Both the position numbers and the translations under genes were made by a program. From Tubulanus polymorphus (Eukaryota; Nemertea; Palaeonemertea; Tubulaniformes; Tubulanidae), in contig NC_134035.1 in the NCBI RefSeq assembly GCF_964204645.1, positions 12,009,951 through 12,073,950 on the forward strand: 64,000 bases of DNA, read 5' to 3'. Below, one piece after another: positions 1 through 12,473 of the stretch. The notes beneath the pieces were generated by a model. It saw only the letters and a program-made list of their open reading frames with translations, had not been told where the DNA came from and searched no databases. How positions within the stretch are numbered: position 1 is the stretch's first letter; every line of letters begins with the position of its first letter.

Positions 1-3000
1 ATAACAAATGACTGATGAAAAATCTGTTAAAGTATCACAGAAAGAAACTCATTGATATTAACCTGTTTCAGTGTTGGTCGTATGATCCGTATTCGGACCA
101 GTTATCTGCGAACCGGCTTTACCCGTAGTCCACGACCATTTGTGATTATCCATCACGTTCGCGTAACCGCAAATAGAGCTCAATTCAAAATCACAAAATC
201 TGTGACTAAACAGAACGTCGGCTGAAAACAATAAATAAAGGAGATCGTAAAATGCGAAATAAACCCGCGATGAAATGTAAAATGTGAACCTCCCCGCTAG
301 CAGAGATATCGCTAATCGTTTTGCCTTGAATTGAACTCAATTTCTGAAATGGCTAAAAACAAACTTACAGAAACATTCTCCTTCGGTAAATACAATATCG
401 TCCAAAGCTATGTCACCTTTAGCCCCGCCGCCCATACGAGCAACAAACTGCATCTGAATATTCAATAACAAATGTTATTCAGTGACATACATTCAATTGA
501 TAGATAAGCATGGCCACATTCCCAACATTCCCCCAGTTTTCCATGTTATAAGACAAAATTCCCCGAGTGAAACTTCTGCAGGTGAATGATGTTTCTTGGT
601 TAGAAATAATAAAATGTATTTATTTTTCATGAATCACGTATTGATCAAGAATTATGTGGTCGAAAGCATATGCAAATTCCCAGATTCCCAGAGTCAGTGG
701 CCACCCTGCAGCAGACACATCAAGACGAGAAAAAAAACTTACTCTGTAATAGTTCTGAATCGAAATCGTAACTTGAGCCTTCTTCCACTTGTCCTCTTGA
801 TCGCCGGATTGTTGGAAGACAAGTTTAGTCGCGGCGCCGACTTTCGTATAAACCTGCAACGAGCCGATATCGGAACCGCTCATGTGATACCAAAACTCCA
901 GACAGTAATCTCCGACGCTGTCTTTCGGCGGTTTGAACTCTTGACTTTGAAGAATCGCTTTGTGTCCCTTCGAACCGGACGACGAATCGATGAAAATGTA
1001 GAATCCACCTGAAGATGAAGTGCGAAGAAGATTTGAGGTTTTCCTTTCAAAACTTTGCGCCTCACATAACGTATGAAATTATCAATAAACAAACCTGCCT
1101 CACTAGGGGGGGGGGGGCGGATACGATGTGAGGGTTTTACCAATTTTTCTAGTGAAAATGAGTTTCGAAGCGGGCAGTTTTATATCGACAGAAAAATAAG
1201 TAGTTTTGACAAAATTGCGCCTTTGCTTTACAGAAAGTGCCATTTTCAGATATCTTTTTTTGCCTGAAGTGCCTTAAAATTAAAATGACCAAATTTTGAG
1301 GGTCTTTTCTTTGCATTGTTGGCTTAAAATAATAGTAAAATACTCATTTAATGGCAACAGTTATCACGTGTATACTAACCCCCAGTAGTGTGATCGCCAG
1401 ACGGACCCGTTCCCGACGTTCCCGTTCCTCCTTTTTGACGTATCCAATTCGTGTTATCGTTGTGTAAATCTTGCCAGCCGCATTTATCGGTTTCGAAATC
1501 GCACGATATTCCAAAAACTGCAGCTGAAAAAAATTAGACCCGATTTTTCATTATTAGTGTATTAACTTTGAAAGCGCTAGACCGGTTTCATTCAAAAGTT
1601 TGGATCAAAAATCTTAGGTATTCTGAATTCAAAATGAACTAATTCAACTCTAAAATAAGGCTACCGGTAACTGGGGAGTCGGGTATTTCATTATCTCACG
1701 ATTAAGATCTTTATACCAATCGGGATAGTAAAAATTGAAGAGTTGGTGGAAGAGATGGAACCAAGAGTTTGATACTTACGTAAAGTCGGCAAAACTGTCG
1801 TGGAGATTGGTTGGGTCGGTTTCGGAGTCGTTACTGGATACAACGTTGCATACATCGGTCTCACTAGAACAAATACATAATAACGGATATATCAGCAAAA
1901 GAAAAAACACAACGGGAAATGTGAAATGGGATAAACGTTGTCATATGTACCTGCGCATTGAGACACCGATAGTTCGGTATCATCTATAGCTACGATAGAA
2001 TCAGTGTTATCTCCGAATATTCCTTCAATAACCAGCTGTATGGAATAGACACGAATATCATCAGTCGTTAAACATAGCTTTTAGAAGGAGAATGTCTTAT
2101 ATCAGAGGACACTTCTAGGTATAACATTCTGCGCTTAAGGCATAGGAAGAGAGACCAGGTTGAAATCTACAACCACCAGTATTTATTTGAAGACATGAAA
2201 CCCCAGTCTGGATACTGTAGAATCCACTTGTCGCGGATCTCCCAGGACAAATAAGGTACATGAATCCCAGGCAGACAGAGAAGGGATGGGTCATTATCAC
2301 CATGAATTAGAATAAGAAAACATGTAATACATATTTCAGATCGTACATTTTTGTATGTGTGAGAGTGCACGGAAGTGTGAATGAACCTTTTTCCTTTCTT
2401 TTTCTAATGTAACTTTTTTTTTTGGGCCGGTATATCCTACAAGCTATGCTTTTTTATATCTTCCCCTCTGATTATTTGAACCGGTCGACGGTGGGATAAA
2501 CGGAGTGTACCGTATCTGAAAAGCTCGACGATTCTACTTACTCTAACCGGTGAACTTAAAGCGCCGATCGGAACCGTCGCCTCTCTCCACTGGTCAGCCT
2601 CGTATGAAGATAACGTCCACAACAATGTCTCAGATACTCCGGCCACGTTCGCCAGTACGCGCAACGTCGCGTACGAGCTCGACTCCTTCTTTCCACCGAG
2701 GTAGTAGAAAAATTTGAAACATCGATGTCCGGAAACCGGGAAGACGACTTCGCTATGGATACGCATAGATTGTTGAGGTTTACCGGTCTTCTGATCCATG
2801 TACATATAGAAACCTAACGACGAGAATAACTTTCAAAATGACGATGATGGTTATTAGACAACTGCTGAAACTTTGTCAATGGCTGATTTAGGAGGCAAGG
2901 CAAGGCCCAGGCTCCCCCCAAATATTTTGCCAAGATAACATTTCCTCAATCTTACACAAAATGCATCAAATCATCTATGGTCATTTGATTAAGAATCACT

Positions 3001-6000
3001 CTAGATGCTCATTTTTTCTAATTTTTCGGGGGAGGACACCAAAACCTCCCCTTGGCTATTCATGTGACATGTACATGAACATGTATATAAAACTAGGCCT
3101 TGGAAGTTCTCGCCCCTATTCTAAATTCCTGGATGTATTCGTACACCAGTTTGTGCCGTAAATCTAACTTAATAATTTCAAACTTTCTACTTTAATCTTA
3201 AGGTTGGGATGCGTCAATTAGTTTTTTCTTCAATTCCTACCGCTATCTTTCTGACTGGTATGATCAAGGGCAGGTCCGGAACCGGCTTTTCCCGACTGGC
3301 GAATCCAGCGGTTTACGCTGTCGCTATCCGGAGACCAGCCACATTCATCTTTCTCAAAATCACACATTGCTGAAAGCAAAGAGACAATTTTTCTCATCTA
3401 TAGAAGTATAGTACATGGGTAGGGTGCTTGATATCTTAGAATCATCAATTCACTGCTAAGAATATCAAATCCAAAATCAAGATTTAGAGTAAATGTTCTT
3501 AAATATCTTACCATTATCTGCGCAGAGTCCATCAGCGAGTTCTACATCATCTATTGCTATATCACCTAAATGTTGTTTACCGGTTACGCCTTCAAATACG
3601 ATCTACAAATCAAACATACAGAACATATAACATAACGGATGAAGAGAATCGAAAATTCTGGTTAAAATTTTTCTCGTCAAATATGGTTCCTCACTGGTCG
3701 AGACTGATATTAATCTCAGTATTTCAGTATTTCTCAGTATTTAACAAGCAAAACCTACAGTTGATGATTCAACAATTCATTCTGACAGTTTCAAAGTTGT
3801 GACTAAACTTCATCGTCAAAGAAATGAAAATGTTTTTATTCAATAATGAAGTTAAGTCAAAACTTTGAAACTGTCGGAATAAATTTTTGAATCATCAGCT
3901 GTGGGTTTTACTCATCGAACTGGACCCAGGGGCCGGTTGCATAGTCATGGCTTAGACTTAAGACCAGTCGAAGACCAACTTAGTTCTATAGCCAATCTAA
4001 CAACTTAAGGCTAGTCTTTAGATCTTAAGTCCAGGGGCCAGTTGCATAGTCATGGCTTAGACTTAAGACCAGTCGAAGACCAACTTAGTTCTATAGCCAA
4101 TCTAACAACTTAAGGCTAGTCTTTAGATCTTAAGTCCAGGGGCCAGTTGCATAGTCATGGCTTAGACTTAAGACCAGTCGAAGACCAACTTAGTTCTATA
4201 GCCAATCTAACAACTTAAGGCTAGTCTTTAGATCTTAAGTCCAGGGGCCAGTTGCATAGTCATGGCTTAGACTTAAGACCAGTCGAAGACCAACTTAGTT
4301 CTATAGCCAATCTAACAACTTAAGGCTAGTCTTTAGATCTTAAGTCCAGGGGCCAGTTGCATAGTCATGGCTTAGACTTAAGACCAGTCGAAGACCAACT
4401 TAGTTCTATAGCCAATCTAACAACTTAAGGCTAGTCTTTAGATCTTAAGTCCAGGGGCCAGTTGCATAGTCATGGCTTAGACTTAAGACCAGTCTAAGAC
4501 CAACTTAGTTCTATAGCTAATCTAACAACTTAAGACCAGTCTTAAGATTTAAGACCACTTTTGGACTTAAGTCATAACTGTGCAACTGGCCCCAGATTTT
4601 AGACCACTTTTGGACTTAAGTCACGACTGTGAAAACCGGACCCAGATCGTCGAAGACTCACTTGAAATTTGGACGATTTGAACATTTGTTTTTTCACCGA
4701 CACGCGTCCTGAGAACCACTGGTTGTCCTGATCTCCGCTTAAACTCCACAGCAATTGCGCGGTCTTCGGTTTATCGGCTTCTCGCGCATAAACTTTCATC
4801 GTCTCGATATCCTTACCGCTCATAAAATACCAATACGAGAAACAGTAATCTTTACCGGCCGCGTAACTCGGCGATACGAATCGAGCCTTGTCTCCGGACT
4901 TTTGACTCGTCATTTCCGTGAACATGTAATACCCTAAATGGATAACGAAATATTCGGACATTGAAGAAACACCTGCAACAGGGTGGCGCCACTTTCCAAC
5001 AATTTCTAATTCCCTGAGTTTGCCCTGATATTTCCATATAATAGCATAAAATTCCCTGAGTGAATCAGAGAAATTGCGAGGTTTAAAATGTTATAATCTC
5101 TAATTATCTTTTATGAATTGCGTATTGATAAAGAAACGCTAGTCAATAGCATATACAAATTCCCAGAGTTTTTCCGGATTTGTCCCACAATTTCAACATT
5201 CTCTTTGTTCCGCGCAGAAAGTTGCACACTGATGACTTTTCCTGTGGTGAATCTAGCAACTTATGACTAGTGTTGAGATTAAATACCCCTTTCGGACTAG
5301 TTACGGCTGTCCGGACCAAATGATTATATCTAACATTTACCTGCAGAGGTTTGTAGTGTATGATCAACGTCCGGTCCAGTGAACCAGGTTTTAGTCGGTC
5401 CCTGTTGTCGTGTCCAGTTAAACTGACCGGTCGAATCGTGAGTCCAACCGCACTGATCGCTTTCAAAGTCACATTTTCGCGCTGCGCCGACGATTTCGCC
5501 AGGTGGCACTATCGTAGCTGAAATGACGGAATGAAAAAAAAGATTGGTGCCAAAGTAAGAATCTAAAATCAACGAGTTTGCAATATGGAACCACTACTAG
5601 AAAACAATTAAACTCTAATCACACAGTTGATGAAAAATATCTTGCTTATTTTCAAACAGTTTCGAGATTTTGCATAAATTGCTATCATCAGTATGATCGG
5701 AAAATTCTCGAAACTGTTAGAAAATAAAAGAGATATTTTTTTTTCCATCAATCGTGGAATTTATCTACAGAGGAAAACATCATAAAACTATTATCTAACA
5801 TGATACGAGCGATATTAGAATGAATCAGGTACATACGTTCTGGACAACTGCCAGCCGTCAGAGACACATCATCGACTGCGATATCTCCGTATGATCCTAG
5901 TTTCGTGGCTTTCAAAACGACCTAAAACAGTTAAACAACACGATCGATAATCTGAGAAACTCTTCTCGAGAATTATCGAGTGAGTATCGAATTTCCATTC

Positions 6001-9000
6001 GAGTTATCTTCACCCAAAAGAAACAAGAAAATCCTACAATCGATGAGATATTTTTTTTTTTTTTTCAGAAACTTTCCCAAAATATAAAAAATATTTCGCG
6101 CGGTAACCCAGTGCGACTAGCGACACGACAGAATCCTCCCTTGCCACAGGCATTGCCGGTACCCCATTCTTAAAGTTATTATGATTTTGTTGATCTTCTA
6201 CCTGCAGTTTATCGGCGGGTTCAGGAATGTTGACTAAGCCTTCGATCCACTTGTTGCCTTGATCACCCGATCGTTGCCACAACTGCTTTCGTTTGTTGTC
6301 ATTAGTCCTTTGCATGACCCTCAACGACCCGATGCGACTTCCGTACATGTGATACCAGAATCGAAAGCATCTTTTCTGCCCTTTTCCTACTCGAAATTGA
6401 GGAGACAGCAAAGTTGCCCCGCCGTAGAGCGGCCCGGTCGAAGATTCTAGATAGATGTACTTTCCCTCTGTTTAGGAAAGAAAAACGATGTTAACATTTA
6501 ACGCTGAATTCATGTATAGAAAGTCATGGCTTACACTTAAGATCAGTCTAAGACCAAGTTAGTTCTTTAGCCAATCTAACAACTTAAGACCAGTCTTGAG
6601 ATTTAAGTCCACTTTTGGACTCAAGTCGCGACTGTGCAACTGGCCCCAGGGTCTAGTTGCACAGTTATAACTATAGGTCCAAAAATGTTCTTAAATTATA
6701 CATGGTAAGTGTGTTGGATTCGCTACAAGATGGAATTGTCGGGGAATCCTGAAAAAAACTCTCTAAATCTCTAAGAATTCTCTAAATAAAAAAACCAAAA
6801 TTTGGATATGCTGTATTTGGAATTATCAGGGAATCAAGAAAATTTCATTAAAAGAAATCTTGATTCGCATCAGAAAATCAAGAAAAACGACAGACTTAGT
6901 ATATCTTACTTCCGGTAGTGTGGTCTCTCCCAGGACCAGTGCTTCCTGTAGCTGTCGATCCTGTATTCAATATCCATTTCATTTCAGTGGCTCCGTTAGT
7001 CCACTTACAAATGGTTCCATCATCAAAATTGCAGTCTAACTGGCTCTCAGCAATTACATCTATCAAAAAAATATTCAGTGTTTAGAGATTAATAGAGCTT
7101 CAATGCAAATACCTAATATACTTCAATCTAAAAATGCAAGTTTGACATTTGTTTTATCTTTCAACCCTCCGTTGAGAAGACCAGCAACCGGTCGCTTGAA
7201 CCACTGCGCCTCTCTATTTATTGATTATTTTAAGAAATCTTAAGAATCATATCGAATAAAGTACATGCGTTCATACGTTACTAGGTATGTGCGCACCTAA
7301 CTAGTCTTATCAGTAGCTTATCAGTTGAGTTCAAGAAAATATTTCTAAAACAATATTTTCACCGGGGCGACCAGAGAAGATAAGCAGTACTTGACCAGTC
7401 TATGCGTGTTATCAGAGGGTTCTACAGATTTAAATTCAACAGAAACGATATTTATCTCATATTCACAGATCAAAGGAATGAATGATCAATCAATCTTTGA
7501 GCCTTTAAAATAATACTTGTAACACCACCAGACCCGTAGCCATCCATGTCTGCGTCAATTTACGAGAAAGTGGAACTTCTTATAAGAAGTCACCAATGTC
7601 TGGTGCTAGGAGTACTCGCGCAGAAAGTGTTTAGAAATTTGAAAATGAGATGCAAAAAGAAGCAATTTCACAACTTCAGCTGTATTTGTGGTGAAAATTT
7701 TGCTACTTTTTCCCACAATTCGGCCTCAAATCAACTAAATTTGGAAGCATGTGCATATTTTGAACAAAAACGAATGAAAAAGTGTCTTTTGAAAAATCTT
7801 ATGAAATCCATGCTCAAAATTTCTTTTAGCCACCATCTGTACGGAACTTTGTCGATGAGTGGGGAGGGGGGTTGTTCTAACACCCCTGAACCCCCTAAAT
7901 ACGGGCCTGACCAATTTTCCAACCAAATTATGTAGTTGTAGATCATTAACAAATACAAGTGTCCTATAATGATTTCACATTAATCATCAGCAAAATATTT
8001 GAAACCATATTTACAGTTTCAGATTTAATAATTTATCCCCACCGAAAGAATATTCGGCCATTAAATCTTATTCATTAATTATTTGTTTTAAAGTATCAAC
8101 TCAATTGTGATTTATATTACCGGTAAGTAACAAGCAAAGACACCCTTCAACGTAGTTGAAAATCTTTTTTATCTATGTATATATTTATACATATGTACAT
8201 GTATGAATATAAATTTGTGGAAAAATCATTCAGAATAGAAATAATGAAAAATGTTTTGTTTCTAAAAAGTTCCGAGGGGCTTTTAGTTAGGCTTAGCGAG
8301 GAGTAATAAAGCCATTATGATTGTAAAAATTATTCAAGGCATCTTCATATCAAATACTGACTATTGAATTCTAGACACCACTAGGGTATTGGGTATTGTA
8401 TTGTATTCTGCTGGTATTGTAAAATGGCATTATTCAATTGGTAGCGATGTGCCATTCGAAAGCCAGTCCTCACAACAGGCTTACCATACCAGGTTTAACC
8501 AACAGGCAACAAGCCTGATGAACAGTGGAGTGACACCACACTTGACTGGTCAATGATCGCGGCCACTCGACTGACTCATCACACAACAATACGACATTCT
8601 CGACACTTTTGAGAGCTCAGTCTACCGACGAACAGTGCCAGGCAGGCAGTCGTCTGCTGGCAGTGGTCAGCATGCTGAACTTACTCGTTCAACTTTCAAG
8701 AAGCTTCAGTATTGCGGCGTCTGTCATCCTCAACTAATGAAACAAACGTTGCGCAAGCGTTTGCCACGTGGGGAATTCTTATCTATCGTCTGTCCTTCTT
8801 ATTAACTTTTGAATCGCCCACGATTCATTACTTTTTACCGGGACATACAGCAAATTGAGGAAGGCTGATAAACTTTCTAAACACTGGTGGCGCTACTGTA
8901 CGGTACTGATAGTATATAGCGCGTGCGGGCTCTGTAAAATCCCGACGCATTGTAATTTTCCAGAATCCGACCATTTCCCATCGGACATCCGACCCTGGAC

Positions 9001-9876
9001 AAAATTTACCGGTTCGTTACTGTCTGACATTTGCCTCTATTTCCAAAGGAACATTTTCCGCTTTTACCGAACCTTGCGATACCAGTGCCGCTCAGACTCA
9101 GGCCGCCGGCGCGCATGGCATCAAGCGGCCTAGAGGGAATCAAACAGGGCGCCATTCTCAGCCATTTATGAACCCTTTCAAGACACACCCCGTGTCCAGC
9201 TAAATAGATAAGCGCAAGGTCCACATAGTCGATCGCTGTCTTTATCAATACGTCCACGATCCAAAAGTACACACTTACACTTATCGCTTGTCAGAGACCA
9301 GGAGTTGGACTTTACTCAGTAACTGAGGGGCGTTTCGATAGTTAGATATCATATTCTAGTCAATAAATTCAAATCACAAATCTATCAACAGGTCCAAAAA
9401 AAATAACGAAGGTCCAAGAAAGATTTCCAATTTACAGCAGAAACTGACAGGAGTTTGACACAAGATTTTGCCATATGATCCAATCATTGCCAGAAGTAAT
9501 TTTGTGACGAAGTCTATCGTTTAAAACAATTGAATGCAATTAGTATATTAGCATTAAAATGAAAAGATCTACCTACACATACATGTATACAGTAACGTAA
9601 TGCAATTATTGCAAAACGAACAAATTTTAAATGTACTTAACTTGACGCAAATGAATATAAAAATGTTATCAAAATGTTAACATTTTCTCTCACTGTTGAT
9701 GGAAAGAACTAGGACTTTCATTTTCGATTTCTCTTTCAATAACTACATGATGATAATTGCGATAGAAACTGCGAGAAATTGCGGAAGATAATCTTTACAT
9801 AATTTTATACTGTGCTCTTACCTGACGAGGCCAAGTGCACCGCAAGTAGAATCAACACCTTAACGGACATGCCCAT
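1..9876 (-). CDS. Multi-MAM-domain secreted or receptor-type protein (3' part beyond window)
   Basis: Fifteen exons, all on the minus strand with consensus GT-AG sites and matching phases: 9876-9822, 7059-6910, 6467-6202, 5919-5837, 5517-5341, 4933-4662, 3602-3512, 3369-3241, 2813-2542, 2035-1951, 1863-1780, 1523-1380, 1008-743, 453-369 and 221-63, then off the window (about 772 residues so far). Exon 1 starts at MGMSVKVLILLAVHLASSG, a clear signal peptide. MAM domains lie at about residues 19-185, 185-365, 365-527 and 555-720, with a fifth starting at 720. Each shows the MAM landmarks CDF/CNF...CGW or CKW, D-H-T before the second exon, a G-F/Y-Y start, SGDQ..W, and an A-I/L/V-DD-V/I motif. 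MAM domains mediate adhesion and oligomerisation on extracellular proteins. Whether this protein ends in a transmembrane segment, enzyme domain or lectin lies outside the window, so no gene symbol is given. Confidence 0.9.
63..221 (-). CDS. MAM domain 5, first exon (rest outside window)
   Basis: The acceptor is TTTTCAG at 222-224 and the donor GTTAAT at 57-62. The exon encodes a linker, then FCDFELSSICGYANV, W-S-W and GPNTDHTTN. The nearer AG at 200-202 would break the frame from the preceding exon, so the upstream AG is chosen. The donor is weaker than the others. Confidence 0.75.
369..1523 (-). CDS. MAM domain 4 (three exons)
   Basis: Exons 1523-1380, 1008-743 and 453-369. Landmarks are CDFETDKCGWQDL, GPSGDHTTG, GFYIFIDSS, EFWYHMSGSDIGSL, SGDQEDKW and GDIALDDIVF. 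Phases are identical to the other MAM triplets (1, then 0, then 1). A run of G bases (about 1107-1117) lies in the intron between the first two exons. Confidence 0.88.
1780..1863 (-). CDS. Pro/Thr-rich linker exon between MAM domains 3 and 4
   Basis: An 84-nt exon (acceptor TTCTAG, donor GTAAGT) entered and left in phase 1, so it can be skipped without breaking frame. It encodes a short segment with LYPVTTPKPTQPISTTVLP, typical of an O-glycosylated spacer in extracellular proteins. The junction codons on both sides fit (GTG into it, CCT out of it). It is the only linker exon among the MAM repeats seen here. Confidence 0.75.
1951..3369 (-). CDS. MAM domain 3 (three exons)
   Basis: Exons 3369-3241, 2813-2542 and 2035-1951. 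Landmarks are CDFEKDECGW, GFYMYMDQK, FKFFYYLGG and VAIDDTEL followed by SVSQCAG. In the middle exon the usual SGDQ..W is replaced by a variant (SSYEADQW). The domain ends in phase 1 and feeds the Pro/Thr linker exon. Confidence 0.87.
3512..5517 (-). CDS. MAM domain 2 (three exons)
   Basis: Exons 5517-5341, 4933-4662 and 3602-3512. The first begins with a short Pro/Gly linker, then CDFESDQCGW and DHT. The second carries YYMFTEM, FSYWYFMSGKDI and SGDQDNQW. The third gives GDIAIDDVEL. The intron between the second and third exons is occupied by a 105-bp tandem array whose degraded end reaches within about 15 bp of the GTGAGT donor at 4661. Confidence 0.88.
3926..4647. repeat. Tandem array of six 105-bp units of a GGGGCCAGTTGCA-type MITE
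   Basis: Unit starts at 3926, 4031, 4136, 4241, 4346 and 4451, exactly 105 bp apart and almost identical. The last unit runs into a different end (GGACTTAAGTC...GTGCAACTGGCCCC), which is the inverted complement of the unit start GGGGCCAGTTGCA...GACTTAAG. It is followed by a second degenerate copy of that end up to 4647. The whole lies in a MAM-gene intron and looks like recent unequal amplification of a short inverted-repeat element. Confidence 0.9.
5837..7059 (-). CDS. MAM domain 1 (three exons)
   Basis: Exons 7059-6910, 6467-6202 and 5919-5837. The first carries CNFDDGTICKW and ends at DHTTG. The second starts GKYIYLESS and carries FWYHMYGSRIGSL and SGDQGNKW. The third gives GDIAVDDVSL and SCPE. 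The middle intron (6468-6909) holds one decayed copy of the GGGGCCAGTTGCA element at 6521-6648. Confidence 0.88.
6521..6648. mobile_element. Solo copy of the GGGGCCAGTTGCA MITE family
   Basis: It shares AGTCATGGCTTA, a central CAATCTAACAACTTAAG and the terminal GTGCAACTGGCCCC with the 3926-4597 array, but occurs once and lacks part of the left terminus. Intronic. Non-autonomous; no protein is encoded. Confidence 0.7.
7060..9821. other. Intron 1 of the MAM gene; no coding exon recognised
   Basis: About 2.8 kb. Open frames at 7546-7935 (plus) and 7731-7958 (minus) overlap each other, lack recognisable motifs and are not bounded by splice sites that fit the MAM gene. The GC-richer stretch around 8870-9280 also yields only unrecognised open frames. 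A CpG-type promoter or an unannotated exon there cannot be excluded. Confidence 0.5.
9822..9876 (-). CDS. MAM protein exon 1: start codon and signal peptide
   Basis: The start codon is the reverse complement of bases 9874-9876. The exon encodes a short basic N-terminus followed by the hydrophobic run VLILLAVHLA and small residues suited to signal-peptidase cleavage. It ends after one base of a codon (phase 1) at a GTAAGA donor. That base joins exon 2 as Asp-Val-Ile-Ala. A second in-frame ATG two codons later (Met3) is an alternative start that would keep the signal peptide. Confidence 0.85.
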
Positions 9877-12473
9877 CGTTCAGATCTGCAGTTTGTGCGT
9901 TTGTATGAGAACCATTTATTTGAAGTTCTTCGATGTTGTCCCAGTATCACAAGAAACAAGCTGTAAGGTCGCCACAGAGTTGGACGTCTGAGCAAGAAGT
10001 AGCTGACCAGTTGTGCCTAGAGCGAGGTGGGCGTTTTGTTGTTTACCTGCCTGGGCTCGTGTGGACAACTGAACGTTTTCGAAATTCAGGTGTATAAGAT
10101 AACCACTGATAAGACACAAGACGATACTCGGTACCGCCTGGTACAATCGCAATCAGGCTGATAAGACCTCTTTAGAATTTAGAGTTAGACGATAATGAAT
10201 TTAAGCTTATGTAAAATCTATTTCTAGCTCATATTAGTGTGAATTCAGTTATTGAATTTATTGATATTACACCTTGACCTCAGCGGGCAGATGGATGCTT
10301 ATATATCACACTTTTGGACCGTTGTACAGACGGATTCTCCGGATGTATCGATAAACAAATGTATTTACTTCTCACTGTGAGATTGATCGTCGTACTTCGT
10401 TGGGTCAAAAATGTAAATTATAAAGCTGGAGGACCGCGGGAACTATGGTCGTACTTCGTTGGGTCGTAGTATAAACGGCTCTCTTATATTTTTAGCCAGC
10501 GAAAAACCACAATTCTTGTACGCCATTCTTAAATAACCCCAGATCAGACACGACGATAAAAAGTCTCGTTAAAGGAACGAAGAAAAACATGGATAGTTCC
10601 TCTTTCCAAAAAGTATCAAAAGCGTGTCATGTTTTGCGATTTGGCTGCGCGGGTCACCATCGCTACCGCGATACCTCTGTTTAACATTGTTCTCAAGTAT
10701 GTATTTCTCTCGAGTCCTAGAGCAGCTCGTTATACCTAATTTCATGAACAGTCAATGCATTTTTTTCAAGTACCTGATTTTCACATGTATAAAACACACA
10801 CGGTGTATTTCTTGTTGTTGCACATATTATTGGCTACTGTTTAGTTAATTTTGAAAGAAATCACGTAGAAGGAAGTCATTTAGCCGATGGAACAAGATGC
10901 CTTTCTGTTATCCAGCAAAGTCAAAGGTACTATAACTTCCAAATCTCTTTAATATAGATAAGATGAAATATCGTGTTTTTTTTAAATGTTTTTGTGCACT
11001 AGTGCAAGGTATAGATGTAATACGAAATCAAATGTTTGCATCTAGGATTAGATACGGTTTCACGCGTAGAAGCTTTTTGCCAGTACTTGAATAAATAGAA
11101 ATAGGCAAATATTATACAACTCAAGTGCGGTAATTTACAAAAATCTCATCTGAGTGGGATAGATGTTTTTATTTATCGTTTGAAAAATTAAGATCAAGGC
11201 AATCTGCATGATGATTTTCTGTTAGCGGTATCACAAATATTAGACGTAGCCTATCTATGTAGAGCTGTGGGCGAGGACTCAGTGAAGAGTATTTTTAATC
11301 TGATCTCAATTGAGAGAGTAAATACAAGGGGGTATGTGAAGAGACCTTTAACCTATATGCAAATATGACAGCAAAATTTAACCCTTTGCGACGAAAAAAC
11401 TACACAAATGACTTGGCGTATGATAAACTGAGCGATGAAGAAAATGCATAGACTCACAACGATAGTTACAAAACTTCACGAAAATTATCAATGTCTGTTT
11501 CTTGAAGAAGATTGGATTTAGATAAATCTGGAAACTGTCATATTAACTTTAGAATATCATCATTGTTTGATCATTCATTACCAAAGACATGATTGTGGCC
11601 TAAAGTAGAATGAATAAATGGTTGTTATGAAATGGTTGGTATTTCAAGAGGTAAAAAGGAGTAGGAAATTGTAAATTTAAATAGAAGTAAAGATAACCAC
11701 TCGAAGTAAAATCAGATATTGGAAATACCGGATTTTGGGGTCAGCTCATAGCATTTACCATGTAACTAGGCAATTCAATTATGATAATCAGGGGAAGAAC
11801 ATGCATGTAATAGAATAGATAGTGTTGTGCAATCCTGAGACACTAATGGTAAAATTACACAGAATTGAATGATAACAGCCGCTCTTTTTACCTATCAAAA
11901 CACCTTGGTTTCATATCAACAGATAGGTCCCATGAAGAATCGCGCTTATAATATTTTCGTCCGCCGAACTTTGCTCGGCGACTCTAAAAATCGATTTCAT
12001 TGATAGGAAAAATTCGCATTTTATTTTCCGGATGAATTCGTTTTCGTATGAATTCAGTTCGAAACTCATTCGTAACTACTTCGTTCGGTGAATTTACTCT
12101 CGTTTATTGATCGCGGTTAATTACTGATCAAATGTTCGACCAGTTATCGGTATGGAATTTCTGCGAGTGCATTGCGTGGGGTTTTCTGATCCAGTTGTAA
12201 AGTGTTAAAACCATTACGCACTACGAAAGTCGCACGGGTAACACGCCCAACATAGTAATACACCTCTTAACATATAATTGCATATAAGATATTTGTTCGT
12301 CTAGAGTTCGAGGGTGAGTAGTACGAAGTGAATTTCAGGGAGACATACAAACAGTTCTCTGTCTAAGGAGCTATCGCACAGAACTCAGAGCTAGCGAGGA
12401 ATCCGGCCGGCAGATTTTTTTGGGAAACCGATTTTCTATATAAGCGCGTTATATCATACTGACCAGAAAAAAA
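9877..12473. other. Intergenic region between divergent MAM and PDZ genes
   Basis: About 2.6 kb separating two start codons that point away from each other, so it should contain both promoters and 5' UTRs. I see a short repeated block (GTCGTACTTCGTTGGGTC at about 10391 and 10449) and AT-rich sequence, but no clear TATA box, and no tRNA or coding exon. Confidence 0.5.

Noticed and set aside
7546-7958. Open frames on both strands in MAM intron 1
   Set aside because: They overlap each other and show no domain, signal or fitting splice phase. Probably part of a decayed repeat.
9006-9272. GC-richer open frame in MAM intron 1 as a missed exon
   Set aside because: No acceptor/donor pair gives phase 1-1 with exons 9876-9822 and 7059-6910, and those two already join cleanly.
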